This document shows positions 17,365 to 25,870 of a DNA stretch of 64,000 nucleotides, one piece after another. Within the stretch, counting starts at the first letter, position 1. Every line of letters starts with the position of its first letter. Below the pieces are notes generated by a model. It was given only the letters and a program-made list of their open reading frames with translations. It made no database searches and was not told the origin of the DNA. Source of the DNA: Dyadobacter koreensis (GTDB taxonomy: Bacteria; Bacteroidota; Bacteroidia; Cytophagales; Spirosomataceae); NCBI RefSeq assembly GCF_900108855.1, contig NZ_FNXY01000001.1, positions 744,001 through 808,000 on the forward strand, written 5' to 3'. The position numbers and the translations under genes are program-made.

Positions 17365-18492
17365 ATGCGACCTATTACTCAATATTCGACATTGAACAGT
17401 CTGATTCTTGCAGCCCTTATTGGCACAGCGATCGGATGCAAGTCAAATGCGGAAGAAAAAGAACATAAGACAGATGCTCCTGTTGAAAAAACTACAGCTG
17501 TTACCGAGACATTCCCACTTAAAAGAGAAGACCTTGCTACTGCATTTCATACGCCCGGCGAGCTTATCTCTTACCAACAAGTTGACTTATATGCCCGGGA
17601 AACCAGTTTTGTAAAAAAACTCTATGCGGATGTGGGCACCGAAGTGAAAGCGGGCCAGCTGCTTATTTCCATGGAAGCACCTGAACTGAATTCCCGTCTT
17701 GCAGGTGCTGAATCCAGGGTAAAAGCCCAGGAGGCAGCCTACATTGCAAGTAAAGCAAATTATAACCGTCTTCTGGAAACCAGTAAAACGCCGGGGACCA
17801 TTTCGCCGAATGATCTCGACCAGGCTTTGGCAAGAATGGACGCAGATTATGCACAGCTTCAATCAGCAAAGGCAAGCCAGAAAGAAGTAGGTGCTTCGAA
17901 AAATTATCTTGAAGTAAGGGCTCCTTTTTCGGGAATTATTACGGCCAGAAATGTAAACCTGGGCGCCTATGTCGGCCCGTCCGGAAAAGGTTCTGAGTTT
18001 CCGTTGTTTACATTGCAGGACCAGAATAAAATGCGTTTGGTGGTTTCAATACCAGAAGCTTACGTGGGCTATGTAAACAACAAAACGGAAATTAAGTTTT
18101 CAGTAAAAGCGTATCCAAACGAAGAATTCACAGCAAAAGTGAAACGTTTGGCTGGTGCCCTCGATACCAGACTTCGTTCAGAGCGCATTGAAATGGATGT
18201 AATAAATAATGACAAAAAATTGCTTCCTGGTATGATCGCCGAGGTTTCCATCCCGTTAGCCTCGAAAGCCTCATCTTTTGTCGTTCCTAAAACTGCCCTG
18301 GTGACGTCCATGGAAAGAGTTTTTGTTGTGAAAGTTGTCGACAACAAAGCCGTTTGGGTTGATGTGCAAAAAGGCAGAGAGTCGGATGAAAATGTTGAAA
18401 TTTTCAGCGACAGCCTGAAAGTGGAAGACCAGCTGGTCAAAGCAGCCAGCGAAGAAGTTAGAAACGGATCCGCTTTAAATACAAAGATCTAA
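17365..18492 (+). CDS. RND periplasmic adaptor lipoprotein
   Basis: A 375-residue membrane-fusion protein. Signal peptide II with lipobox TAIGC places the lipidated Cys at residue 25. There follow a barrel-sandwich (lipoyl) domain (SYQQVDLYARETSFVKKLY), a short coiled-coil hairpin (about 110-175), the second lipoyl half (NYLEVRAPFSGIITARNV), a beta-barrel and a membrane-proximal domain. It lies 15 bp after the RND gene and completes the tripartite pump. A strong terminator follows 22 bp later, so it is the last gene of the operon. Confidence 0.93.
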   Translation: MRPITQYSTLNSLILAALIGTAIGCKSNAEEKEHKTDAPVEKTTAVTETFPLKREDLATAFHTPGELISYQQVDLYARETSFVKKLYADVGTEVKAGQLLISMEAPELNSRLAGAESRVKAQEAAYIASKANYNRLLETSKTPGTISPNDLDQALARMDADYAQLQSAKASQKEVGASKNYLEVRAPFSGIITARNVNLGAYVGPSGKGSEFPLFTLQDQNKMRLVVSIPEAYVGYVNNKTEIKFSVKAYPNEEFTAKVKRLAGALDTRLRSERIEMDVINNDKKLLPGMIAEVSIPLASKASSFVVPKTALVTSMERVFVVKVVDNKAVWVDVQKGRESDENVEIFSDSLKVEDQLVKAASEEVRNGSALNTKI

Positions 18493-18514
18493 AATATAAA
18501 TTGTTACCGCCTGT

Positions 18515-18560
18515 AAAAATCCCTGAGCCTTCGGCAAGACCGATATGTCCGGGGATTTTT
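18515..18560. terminator. bidirectional terminator between the RND operon and DUF1543
   Basis: AAAAATCCC (18515-18523) pairs with GGGATTTTT (18552-18560), giving a T-tract on either strand. It lies between the convergent adaptor and DUF1543 genes and can serve both. Confidence 0.8.
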
Positions 18561-18565
18561 GTTCT

Positions 18566-19135
18566 TTAAAACTCGGCCAGTATTTGCTTCAACGGAAAAT
18601 AGCCGAGCATCAGGTCATCTTCCTTTGACTGTTTTTTAATAATTCTTATGGCATACTTTTCGCGGTATATGGCTGGTAGAATTTCCTTAACCGAAAAAAT
18701 ATCATCTATATCAATGCCATATTTGTCGTCAATGTGGGAAGGCGCCCCTTTGAAACCGGTGTGTTTGAAAAAGGCAGTCTGTTTTGAAATACGTATGGCG
18801 TCGCCTTGCGTTTTTGCAACGGAAAGCATTTTGTAATGAAATTCGTCAAACTCTCCTGCCTTATATCCGCCAAGATTGATAAAAAATAATTTATACTCGC
18901 CAGGTTCAGGTTTTTCACCCCTATCAATAATTTCAATGACATTGCCGTCAACAGAAGTCACCTCTCGAAATGCGTCAACGTGCATTTTTCCTTCTGCTTC
19001 CGGCCAGCTCGAAATTATTTCCGGCACCAGATCCTTCATTGAACTTCCAATTCCAAAAAAAATGTCGTGTTGTTCGGTCAACCTTCCCAGAGGCCTGCAA
19101 CCCAGTAACACCATATATAACTTTTTCGAACGCAC
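18566..19135 (-). CDS. DUF1543 domain-containing protein
   Basis: A 189-residue soluble protein with the DUF1543 pattern: LYMVLLGCRPLGRLTEQHD at the N-terminus, FFGIGSSMKDLVPE, then WPEAEGKMHVDAFREV. A second, similar block further on (YKLFFINLGGYKAGEFDEFH) repeats the domain's fold. The function of the family is not established. The start is GTG at 19135; an in-frame stop lies five codons upstream and the first ATG would cut into the conserved domain, so GTG is preferred. It converges on the RND operon. Confidence 0.85.
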   Translation of the reverse strand: MRSKKLYMVLLGCRPLGRLTEQHDIFFGIGSSMKDLVPEIISSWPEAEGKMHVDAFREVTSVDGNVIEIIDRGEKPEPGEYKLFFINLGGYKAGEFDEFHYKMLSVAKTQGDAIRISKQTAFFKHTGFKGAPSHIDDKYGIDIDDIFSVKEILPAIYREKYAIRIIKKQSKEDDLMLGYFPLKQILAEF

Positions 19136-19239
19136 AGATAGCCTATTTTAAAAGTGAAATAAAAATGGAAATATTATCCGGTAGTGACAAAAAAATAAAA
19201 TTAGGATAAATTTACTTTTAAAATTAAGAAAGCCGTTCT

Positions 19240-21270
19240 GTGAAAATAAAACTTTCCCCCAACAAACGCGTAGTAAGATTTCTGGTTTTCACCTCGATTA
19301 TTCTATCTGTAAGCAGTCAATTATTTGCGCAGCGTTTCAATTCTGTTGTTTTCAGCAATCTTCCGCAAGATTACCAGCTGTATCCAAGAAATGCACATAG
19401 CGATGGGATTATTCCCATTTCAGGCATCGTCGAAGTGACTGGTTACAGTTACGTCTCGATACAGGTTTTTCGCAACGATACGTTTTTCAAATACCTGAAA
19501 GCCAGCCTTAAATATGACAGCAAGGGTACAGGATCTTTTGCGGCAGAAACCAGCATAAAGGCAGAATTGGCTCAGTACAGCTTTAAGGTCTTTGCATGTA
19601 AAACAACAGATTCAACACTGATCGTAACCAGGAAAAATGTTGTCAGCGGCGATGTTTTTATCGTTGACGGACAGTCAAACTCGACTGGTTTTTTTGATGA
19701 GTCGTCCACTGATCCGTACTGCCGGACCTTTGGAAAAATTACTGATGTGCTCAATACCGCACCCTATAATCCGGCGGATACTCTATGGGCACTTTCTAAT
19801 CAGCAAAAATATCTGACTGGCGTCGGAACCATGGGTTTTGAAATACAAAAACAGCTTTCTCAAAGATATGGCATTCCGAACTGTTTGATAAATGGCGGAT
19901 TTCACTGGTCTTCCTCTGTGAATCATGCGCAGCGCACGGAAAATAACCCTGCCGATCTGAACACGGGTTATGGACGGCTGTTGTATAGAATTCAAAAAGC
20001 TGGTTTACAGAATGCAGTTAAGTCATTTATTTACAGACAGGGAGAATCGGAAGCTTACCACGAAGGTTCTGACTGGCCCGGAAATTTCGAAAAAATACGA
20101 AATAACCTAAAATTGGATTTTCCAAAACTCGAACAGATCTATGTTTTCCAGATCGATATTATCTATTTTCCTTCAACAACTGGTGCCGAGCTTAGAGAGT
20201 ATCAGAGAAGATTGCCTGAACGATATCCTGATGTTCAATCGCTGGCGACAGTTGGAACGAAACAATTCGATGGGTTACATTATGGTCCGGAAGGTTACAG
20301 GCAAAACGGATTAGAAGTTTCCAGACTAATCGCCAAGGATTTTTACCAGTTGGGAGATACGCTTAATATTAATTCTCCCTCATTAAAAAAGGTATTTTAT
20401 ACATCTCAGGAGAAAAAACAGTTGATTCTTGTTTTTGACGAAGGACAACAGCTTATCTATCCTGAACCTTATAAAGTGAGCGATCAGGTTACATTGCATA
20501 TGAAAGACTTTATTTATCTGAATGGTTTCCCCGCGGCAGTGAGCACGGCTCGGGCAGATGGAAACAGAATTGTCCTGGACTTTGCTAATTCGCAGAATGC
20601 TTCAAGATTAGACTATCTTCCGCCTTACACGTTGGAGACGAATTATTTCTATCCGTTTAATGGTCCTTATCTGACCAATAAACTAGGAATGCGTGCGTTC
20701 ACAGTTAATAATTTTTCTATTGTAGATGGCCTGAACTCTCCAAGTTTAATATCCTCGGTTAATCCATTTGCAAACGCAGTTTTAAGCTGGAATGAGATTA
20801 ACGGAGCGACAAGTTATACGCTCGAACGGAAAATCTCCGGAGAGAATGATTACAAGATTATCGGTAAATTTTCGGCGGCTTCCAGAAGCTTTGAAGACAA
20901 AACAAACAGTTTCCCGGGAAAGATCTCATACCGTCTGAAAGCTGGAAATAACGTCGCAGAATCATCTTCATATGCCTATGCGGAAGTGGAAATCCCGGTT
21001 GTTTTAGGCTTACAAGAACCTGTAAATGAATTAATTACAGTATATCCTAATCCAGCAGCTACCCATCAGCGCATTACGGTTCGCCCTCAAAATCTGGTAA
21101 AAGGTTCGATCCTTCTGATCAATTCCCTAGGTCAAACTCTGCAAAGGAAAGAGATAACTCATCAGACAGAGGCCGGCTTTATTATTGCGGATTTACCTGC
21201 AGGAACTTACTTTATTCAATTACAAACAGAAAACAAATCACTGACGAAAAAACTTTCTGTTGTTCGGTAG
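19240..21270 (+). CDS. secreted SGNH/sialate O-acetylesterase-like protein with T9SS sorting domain
   Basis: 676 residues, GTG start. A signal peptide (RFLVFTSIILSVSSQLFAQ, cleavage near residue 30) is followed by an esterase domain with the nucleophile motif VDGQSNSTG and the Asp-His pair in FDGLHYGPEGY. A fibronectin-III-like module (about 500-590, SLISSVNPFANAVLSWNE) comes next, and then a C-terminal type IX sorting domain (VYPNPAATHQ ... GTYFIQLQ ... KKLSVVR). It would be carried across the outer membrane by T9SS and hydrolyse an ester, probably acetyl groups on a glycan (family inference). It stands alone on its strand. Confidence 0.85.
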   Translation: MKIKLSPNKRVVRFLVFTSIILSVSSQLFAQRFNSVVFSNLPQDYQLYPRNAHSDGIIPISGIVEVTGYSYVSIQVFRNDTFFKYLKASLKYDSKGTGSFAAETSIKAELAQYSFKVFACKTTDSTLIVTRKNVVSGDVFIVDGQSNSTGFFDESSTDPYCRTFGKITDVLNTAPYNPADTLWALSNQQKYLTGVGTMGFEIQKQLSQRYGIPNCLINGGFHWSSSVNHAQRTENNPADLNTGYGRLLYRIQKAGLQNAVKSFIYRQGESEAYHEGSDWPGNFEKIRNNLKLDFPKLEQIYVFQIDIIYFPSTTGAELREYQRRLPERYPDVQSLATVGTKQFDGLHYGPEGYRQNGLEVSRLIAKDFYQLGDTLNINSPSLKKVFYTSQEKKQLILVFDEGQQLIYPEPYKVSDQVTLHMKDFIYLNGFPAAVSTARADGNRIVLDFANSQNASRLDYLPPYTLETNYFYPFNGPYLTNKLGMRAFTVNNFSIVDGLNSPSLISSVNPFANAVLSWNEINGATSYTLERKISGENDYKIIGKFSAASRSFEDKTNSFPGKISYRLKAGNNVAESSSYAYAEVEIPVVLGLQEPVNELITVYPNPAATHQRITVRPQNLVKGSILLINSLGQTLQRKEITHQTEAGFIIADLPAGTYFIQLQTENKSLTKKLSVVR

Positions 21271-21360
21271 AATCAGGAAAATGCCGAAAGAAATAACCCG
21301 GAATCAGCTGTTTAAATATTTTTAAACCAAAAAAGAATCCCGGCAGATCGCAATTCTGAA

Positions 21361-21368
21361 TATATTTG
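21361..21368 (+). promoter_or_regulatory. -7 promoter box for the fluoride riboswitch transcript
   Basis: TATATTTG fits TAnnTTTG exactly. Transcription would start near 21375, just at the 5' edge of the riboswitch. No TTG lies 20 nt upstream, so the -33 element is weak. Confidence 0.5.
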
Positions 21369-21375
21369 CAGCATC

Positions 21376-21430
21376 AAGGAAATGGTGTCTTCCTATCCGA
21401 ACCGCTCTAACAAGCTGATGGCGCCTGGTC
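21376..21430 (+). ncRNA. fluoride (crcB-motif) riboswitch
   Basis: The sequence matches the crcB consensus in order: GGAAATGGTGTCTTCC (21378-21393), AACCGCT (21400-21406) and GCTGATGGCGCC (21414-21425). The segment GGTGTC (21384-21389) can pair, with two G-U wobbles, to GGCGCC (21420-21425), equivalent to the long-range pairing in the known aptamer. The gene 36 bp downstream is a CLC protein with fluoride-type motifs, the classic target of this riboswitch. Binding of fluoride is expected to switch expression on. Whether control is of transcription or translation is not clear from the sequence. Confidence 0.9.
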
Positions 21431-21465
21431 AATTTTAATGTACAACATTATTAACCAGGAATCTT

Positions 21466-22773
21466 ATGTCTGAATCAACTTACAAAATGCTGTCTACTAC
21501 GAGTAAAAATTACGTTACACTTTTCAACCAAAAGTTTCCATCAACCAGATACATCTTAAAATGGATACTTTTTAGCTCGATACTTGCAGTTTGTGTAGGA
21601 TCAGCGTCTGCATTTTTTCTGGTATCCTTACAGTGGGCGACTGAAATCAGGGAAACAAACATCTGGTTAATCGCATTGCTGCCATTAGCTGGTTTTCTGA
21701 TTGGTTTGCTATATTATTATTTTGGAAAAAATGTTGAAGCAGGGAATAACCTTCTGATTGATACCATTCATAACCCTAAGAATTATATCCAGTTCAAGAT
21801 GGCTCCGTTCGTTCTGATCGGAACAATCACGACACACGTTTTTGGCGGTTCAGCTGGCCGGGAAGGAACCGCATTGCAAATGGCCGGGGCTATTGGGGAC
21901 CAGTTTTCCAGAATATTCAAACTTAATTCGGTTGATCGCAGAATTTTGCTGATCGCCGCTATCAGTGCCGGTTTTGGATCTGTTTTTGGAACTCCGCTCG
22001 CCGGAGCGGTTTTCGGTCTCGAAGTTCTGTTGATAGGAAGGTTGCGATATGACGCGATATTTCCTGCATTTCTCTCCGCAATTCTTGCAAGCCTGGTAAC
22101 CGACTCATGGCAGGTTTCCCATACACACTACCACATTCCGAACATCCCGAAAATATCTGTTCAGACGATGCTTTACAGTATACTTGCGGCAGTATTATTT
22201 GGAATAACAGCAGCTTTTTTCAGTAAAGCAATCCATCAATGCTCAAAGATTTTTAAGTCAAGAATAACTTTTCCACCGTTAAGGCCGGTTTTAGGCGGAA
22301 TTATTGTAGCTGCGGGAGTCTGGCTGCTTGGTACTACAAAATATTTAGGGCTCGGCATCCCTACTATTCTGCTTTCGTTTGAAGAGAACCTCCCGCCTTA
22401 TGACTTTCTTCTCAAAATAATTTTTACAGTTATCACATTAAGCGCAGGATTTAAAGGTGGAGAGGTCACTCCCCTCTTTTTTATCGGCGCAACATTAGGC
22501 AATGCAATTTCCTATGTAATACCTCTTCCTACAGGCTTACTCGCAGGGATGGGTTTTGTCGCCGTTTTTGCAGGAGCGACAAATACGCCGCTTGCCTGCA
22601 CATTGATGGCGATTGAATTATTTGGAAGTGAGTGCGGAATTTATGTTGCAATAGCCTGCGTGGTTTCTTATCTTTTTTCAGGCCATAACAGTATTTACAC
22701 TACCCAAATAATAGGCGAACCTAAAAATGACATTTTCAAGGATCAATCCGGCAAAAAGCTAAGTGAACTTTAA
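21466..22773 (+). CDS. eriC(F): CLC-family fluoride/proton antiporter (CLC-F type)
   Basis: A 435-residue inner-membrane protein with the CLC fold. The gating glutamate is E133 in GGSAGREGT, where Cl- transporters have GREGP. The usual GSGIP loop is replaced by EAGNNLL (residues 91-97). The segment FGTPLAGAVFGLEV and the GFKGGEVTPLFFIGATLGN loop are present, while the position of the internal proton glutamate of the E. coli protein appears to be Val. GREGT and loss of GSGIP are marks of the F--specific CLC clade that exports fluoride in exchange for protons (established knowledge). The riboswitch directly upstream supports this. The stop overlaps that of the convergent GNAT gene. Confidence 0.9.
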   Translation: MSESTYKMLSTTSKNYVTLFNQKFPSTRYILKWILFSSILAVCVGSASAFFLVSLQWATEIRETNIWLIALLPLAGFLIGLLYYYFGKNVEAGNNLLIDTIHNPKNYIQFKMAPFVLIGTITTHVFGGSAGREGTALQMAGAIGDQFSRIFKLNSVDRRILLIAAISAGFGSVFGTPLAGAVFGLEVLLIGRLRYDAIFPAFLSAILASLVTDSWQVSHTHYHIPNIPKISVQTMLYSILAAVLFGITAAFFSKAIHQCSKIFKSRITFPPLRPVLGGIIVAAGVWLLGTTKYLGLGIPTILLSFEENLPPYDFLLKIIFTVITLSAGFKGGEVTPLFFIGATLGNAISYVIPLPTGLLAGMGFVAVFAGATNTPLACTLMAIELFGSECGIYVAIACVVSYLFSGHNSIYTTQIIGEPKNDIFKDQSGKKLSEL

Positions 22774-23060
22774 CTGTGCGCAACCAGCTTTTTCCATTCA
22801 GGATTTTTCTCTAAAAAAGTGAGCACATAAGAACATCGCGGAACAATCTGTTTGTTTTGCGATTCTAACAGCTCCAAAGTTTTTGTTACCATTGCAGATG
22901 CCACGCCCCTTCCTTCCAGCTCGGGGGCAACTTCTGTGTGAATCAAGTAAACCAGGTCATATTTGATCACATAGTCAATAAAGGATCTGTGACCGTCTAC
23001 AACAAATTCGAAATTGTGCTGCTCTTTATTATCAACAAGGGGAATATCTTCGTATTTCAC
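22770..23060 (-). CDS. small GNAT-like N-acetyltransferase (YjdJ type)
   Basis: A 96-residue single-domain GNAT-like protein. The acetyl-CoA loop is seen as VAPELEGRGVASAMV, followed by the C-terminal helix TLELLESQNK and the PRCSYVLTFLEKNPEW segment that characterises the YjdJ/YidJ mini-GNAT family. Substrate unknown. Its stop codon overlaps the stop of the convergent fluoride transporter by 4 bp, so there is no terminator between the two. Confidence 0.85.
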   Translation of the reverse strand: MKYEDIPLVDNKEQHNFEFVVDGHRSFIDYVIKYDLVYLIHTEVAPELEGRGVASAMVTKTLELLESQNKQIVPRCSYVLTFLEKNPEWKKLVAHS

Positions 23061-23396
23061 GTTTCAGTAATTTTTGTTTTTTGCCAATTTATAATTTACC
23101 TATCCTAAAACCAATCAATTCCTGATCACATTTTTAACACAGTAAAATTTTTGTGTACCATACAAGCAAGCTTTATCAAAAATCCCACCATATTATTCTG
23201 GTATACAACTACTTACAATGCACGAGTAACTTATTGAGGGCTTTTTTCTACAACTATAAGGCATAAAACATCTTAAATGTGCCGATTCCCGGCAAATACG
23301 GGGAATTAACAAGATATAAAGGGCGAAAATGCTTCTGGCACTCAATTTTAATAATCTTAAATAAACATTTTATCAACAAACTAACTTACTACCACC
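23061..23396. other. 336-bp leader/intergenic region before the Lmo0937-type gene
   Basis: AT-rich, with no credible gene, no clear promoter box and no strong hairpin. A GTG-initiated frame at 23279 overlaps the next gene out of frame and looks spurious. Confidence 0.4.
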
Positions 23397-23561
23397 ATGG
23401 GAAATCTTCTTTATACAATAGCCGTTATTTTAGTCATTTTGTGGCTGATCGGTTATTTCGGCTTTGCTAGCTTTGGAATGGGAAACATTATTCACATCCT
23501 TCTGGTAATCGCTATCGTTGCTGTGATACTTAGAGTGATCCGTGGGGACAGAGTCGTCTAA
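23397..23561 (+). CDS. Lmo0937-family small membrane protein
   Basis: A 54-residue protein of two hydrophobic helices (LLYTIAVILVILWLIGYFGF, then IIHILLVIAIVAVILRVI) with a GFASFGMGN turn, the pattern of the Lmo0937 family that is common in stress-related loci of Bacteroidota. Function unknown. It has its own hairpin terminator 27 bp downstream, which supports it as a real gene despite its size. A glycine-zipper stress-type protein follows on the same strand. Confidence 0.8.
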   Translation: MGNLLYTIAVILVILWLIGYFGFASFGMGNIIHILLVIAIVAVILRVIRGDRVV

Positions 23562-23587
23562 AAAAATACTTCATCAATAAATATTAG

Positions 23588-23618
23588 CTCAGGACTGTAA
23601 AAAGTTCTGAGTTTTTTT
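23588..23618 (+). terminator. Rho-independent terminator
   Basis: CTCAGGAC (23588-23595) pairs perfectly with GTTCTGAG (23604-23611) around an 8-nt loop (one G-U pair), then seven Ts. It ends the Lmo0937-type transcript. Confidence 0.88.
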
Positions 23619-23715
23619 ATGCGCGACTCGTCGGACAGCCTGTTTTTACCTGGCATAATTCTTACTAAAAATCAAGGGTTATCCAGAAATCATAGAATTT
23701 AAACGATAAAGAATA

Positions 23716-24252
23716 ATGGAAAATCCAGATGAAATAATTATCCCGGAAAGTGTTACAGCGGTTTTCATGAGCCGAGACAGTTCAGAAAGAGCTTATGACG
23801 AATTGATATACCGTGGTTATAAACCCGACGAAATAACCGTTTTGATTTCGAATGAAACCAGGGACAAACATTTTCGTGACGGCAGCAATTCTGATCTGAC
23901 TACCAAAACTTTGGAAAATGCCGGCTTAGGTTCTGCAATTGGCGGAACCGTCGGCGCGGTAACCGGAGCCATCGCAGCAATTGGTACGGCTGTCGTTATT
24001 CCAGGTTTGGGAATTGCAGTGGCCGGCCCAATCCTGGCATCTCTGACGGGCGCTGGCGCTGGTGGACTAACAGGAGGGATTATTGGCGCGCTCGTAGGAT
24101 CAGGGGTCCCAAAGCACCATGCGGAACATTTTGATAAAAGTTTACAGGAAGGCGGGATTATTATTGGCTTCAAACCAAAAACAGTCTCAGACCGCATTGA
24201 CATTATTACCTCGTGGAATAAATATGGGGGACGACAAATCCATGAAGATTAA
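23716..24252 (+). CDS. general-stress-type glycine-zipper protein
   Basis: A 178-residue protein. The N-terminal half (VTAVFMSRDSSERAYDELIYRGYKPDEITVLI) resembles the heat-induced YflT/GsiB-type stress domain. The middle is a long Gly/Ala-rich glycine-zipper region (about residues 72-130, AIGGTVGAVTGAIAAIG and further repeats) able to insert in or coat membranes. The C-terminus ends IIIGFKPKTVSDRIDII. Localisation is probably the inner membrane. The exact function is unknown, and related genes respond to general stress (family knowledge). Confidence 0.7.
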   Translation: MENPDEIIIPESVTAVFMSRDSSERAYDELIYRGYKPDEITVLISNETRDKHFRDGSNSDLTTKTLENAGLGSAIGGTVGAVTGAIAAIGTAVVIPGLGIAVAGPILASLTGAGAGGLTGGIIGALVGSGVPKHHAEHFDKSLQEGGIIIGFKPKTVSDRIDIITSWNKYGGRQIHED

Positions 24253-24363
24253 CTTTCGGCAATCTTCACTAATTTGAAAGCCGGTGTGACTCACCAATCT
24301 TCATCGGATTTAAATTGGTATAATAATTATGATCACTAAATGATCGCAAGATTACTTTGAAAC

Positions 24364-24663
24364 ATGGCAGATTACATAAAATGTAAACATGATAACGGTT
24401 TTTTCGTGTTTGATACCATTGAAAAATATCCGGAAGATGTGGCCGCCGATATACTGGATGAATTCGTAAAACAGGATCTGGAAGCAATTATTTACAAAAC
24501 ATCCGGCGATCATCTCTTTCAGGTGACAGGAAGAATCAGAGAAAATTATGTTAAACTTATTCTAAATGAAGCGCATACAGATCCGGTATTGAATAAAATG
24601 AACAAAATAAAAGAAGCTCTTGAATATAGCATTCAGGATCTTGTTTTGAATAACATGGATTAG
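24364..24663 (+). CDS. hypothetical 99-residue protein
   Basis: A small acidic soluble protein without signal peptide or membrane helix. It begins MADYIKCKHDNGFFVFDTI and is predicted to be mostly helical. I recognise no family. It is followed after 18 bp by another orphan on the same strand, so the two are probably co-transcribed. Confidence 0.55.
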   Translation: MADYIKCKHDNGFFVFDTIEKYPEDVAADILDEFVKQDLEAIIYKTSGDHLFQVTGRIRENYVKLILNEAHTDPVLNKMNKIKEALEYSIQDLVLNNMD

Positions 24664-24681
24664 CGTAAACAATTTATTAAA

Positions 24682-24966
24682 ATGACACACGAAAAGGTAT
24701 TTAAACGAAAGGATGGGAGCCTGGTTAAAGTATCGGTCTGGTTATATGTTCATCTTAATAAATCGAACTGGGGGTATTCTATTTTTCTGAAAGAAAAGGA
24801 TGCAGATAAGTGGATCGATCCATTTAGCGACAACGAATACATTACCCGCGTCATGAAACCGCAATTTATCAATGGTCTCAAGCATGATACCTTTGATAAT
24901 TATGTCACAAAAAAAGAAATACTTCAGGCGAAACTTGAACTTTGGGAAATCATCAAACCTGTTTGA
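24682..24966 (+). CDS. hypothetical 94-residue protein
   Basis: A small soluble protein, beta-rich at the N-terminus (VFKRKDGSLVKVSVWLYVHL) and helical at the C-terminus, with several Trp. No family recognised. Its last ten codons are part of a 21-bp inverted repeat that forms the terminator, so the end of the coding region and the terminator are one structure. It probably forms an operon with the 99-residue gene upstream. Confidence 0.55.
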   Translation: MTHEKVFKRKDGSLVKVSVWLYVHLNKSNWGYSIFLKEKDADKWIDPFSDNEYITRVMKPQFINGLKHDTFDNYVTKKEILQAKLELWEIIKPV

Positions 24967-24981
24967 TGATTTCCCAAAGTT
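24938..24981. terminator. very long perfect hairpin between convergent genes
   Basis: A 21-bp perfect inverted repeat (24938-24958 and 24961-24981) with only CT at its centre. It starts inside the 3' end of the 94-residue gene and ends directly at the tesA stop. On the plus strand it runs into TTTT. It probably stops transcription in the plus direction and may protect the 3' ends of both mRNAs. Confidence 0.8.
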
Positions 24982-25665
24982 TTACAAAATATTTTCAAGC
25001 GTTTTCCAAACCGTTTCAGCTACTATTTTATGGCCTTCAGCCGTAGGATGTATACCGTCAGGAAGATTCAATTTGGCTTCTCCGCCAACATTTTCTAAAA
25101 GAAATGGAATTAAGGTCAGTTTATTTTTGGCTGCCAGATCAGGGTAGACATTCTTAAAATCGGTGATGTAGGTTTTACCCATGCTAGGAGGCATCTGCAT
25201 ACCAGCTAGTACCAGTTTCGCATCGGGATATTTCGCCTTTACCTTATCCAGGATGGACTGTAAATTCTTCTTCGTTTCGCTAACCGGAATGCCGCGCAAA
25301 CCATCATTTCCACCGAGCTCTAAAATAAAAATATCCACAGGCTGTTTCAAAATCCAGTCAATCCTGCTGTTTCCACCTGCTGAGGTTTCACCACTTACTC
25401 CTGCATTAACAACCTTATAATCAAGACCAAGTGAATCAATTCTTTTTTGTGTTAAGCCGGCAAATCCTTGTGTTGGATCGTCCAGTCCATAGGCAGCAGT
25501 CAGACTATTGCCGAAAAAAAGAATGGTTTTTGTTTGCTTTTTATCAACCCCTTTTTCAATTGCGGTTGAGTCATTCTGATTTGGTTCAGTTTTTTTATTA
25601 TTGTTGCACGCGGCTATCAAAGTTACTAAAACGAATAATCGCGCAATTGAAAAAAGTGAGCTCAT
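24982..25665 (-). CDS. tesA: SGNH/GDSL arylesterase-thioesterase TesA-like lipoprotein
   Basis: About 227 residues from ATG 25665; an in-frame ATG at 25728 would add 21 residues before the signal and is less likely. A short signal peptide with lipobox LIAAC (Cys at residue 20) suggests a lipoprotein. SGNH blocks are visible: FFGNSLTAAYGL (block I Ser), NAGVSGETSAGG (block II), ELGGNDGLRG (block III Asn) and DGIHPTAEGH (block V Asp/His). TesA-type enzymes hydrolyse acyl-CoA, lysophospholipid or aryl esters. It is divergent from the ybbA/ybbP-like ABC genes, the same arrangement as in E. coli. Confidence 0.88.
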   Translation of the reverse strand: MSSLFSIARLFVLVTLIAACNNNKKTEPNQNDSTAIEKGVDKKQTKTILFFGNSLTAAYGLDDPTQGFAGLTQKRIDSLGLDYKVVNAGVSGETSAGGNSRIDWILKQPVDIFILELGGNDGLRGIPVSETKKNLQSILDKVKAKYPDAKLVLAGMQMPPSMGKTYITDFKNVYPDLAAKNKLTLIPFLLENVGGEAKLNLPDGIHPTAEGHKIVAETVWKTLENIL

Positions 25666-25870
25666 GAAATATTTTTGATTAAATGCTTCGCTGATGATTT
25701 GTAATAAATACAATTTTGATGCCTTCATTTTTCAAATTGAACACCATCAACATGTAAAAATATAATATTAATGATTTATATTTCCTGTTAAGTATTTTCT
25801 TGTGATCAATTGGATCAATCATCTCCTTTCTGCCAGAAGAAAACCAGTAACGCTAGAACGAAAATAATTA

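Noticed and set aside
23279..23470. 63-codon frame with GTG start
   Set aside because: Overlaps the well-supported Lmo0937-type gene in another frame.
23716..24966. toxin-antitoxin or defence system among the small genes
   Set aside because: No toxin or antitoxin motifs; the glycine-zipper protein fits a stress role and the other two are unrecognised.
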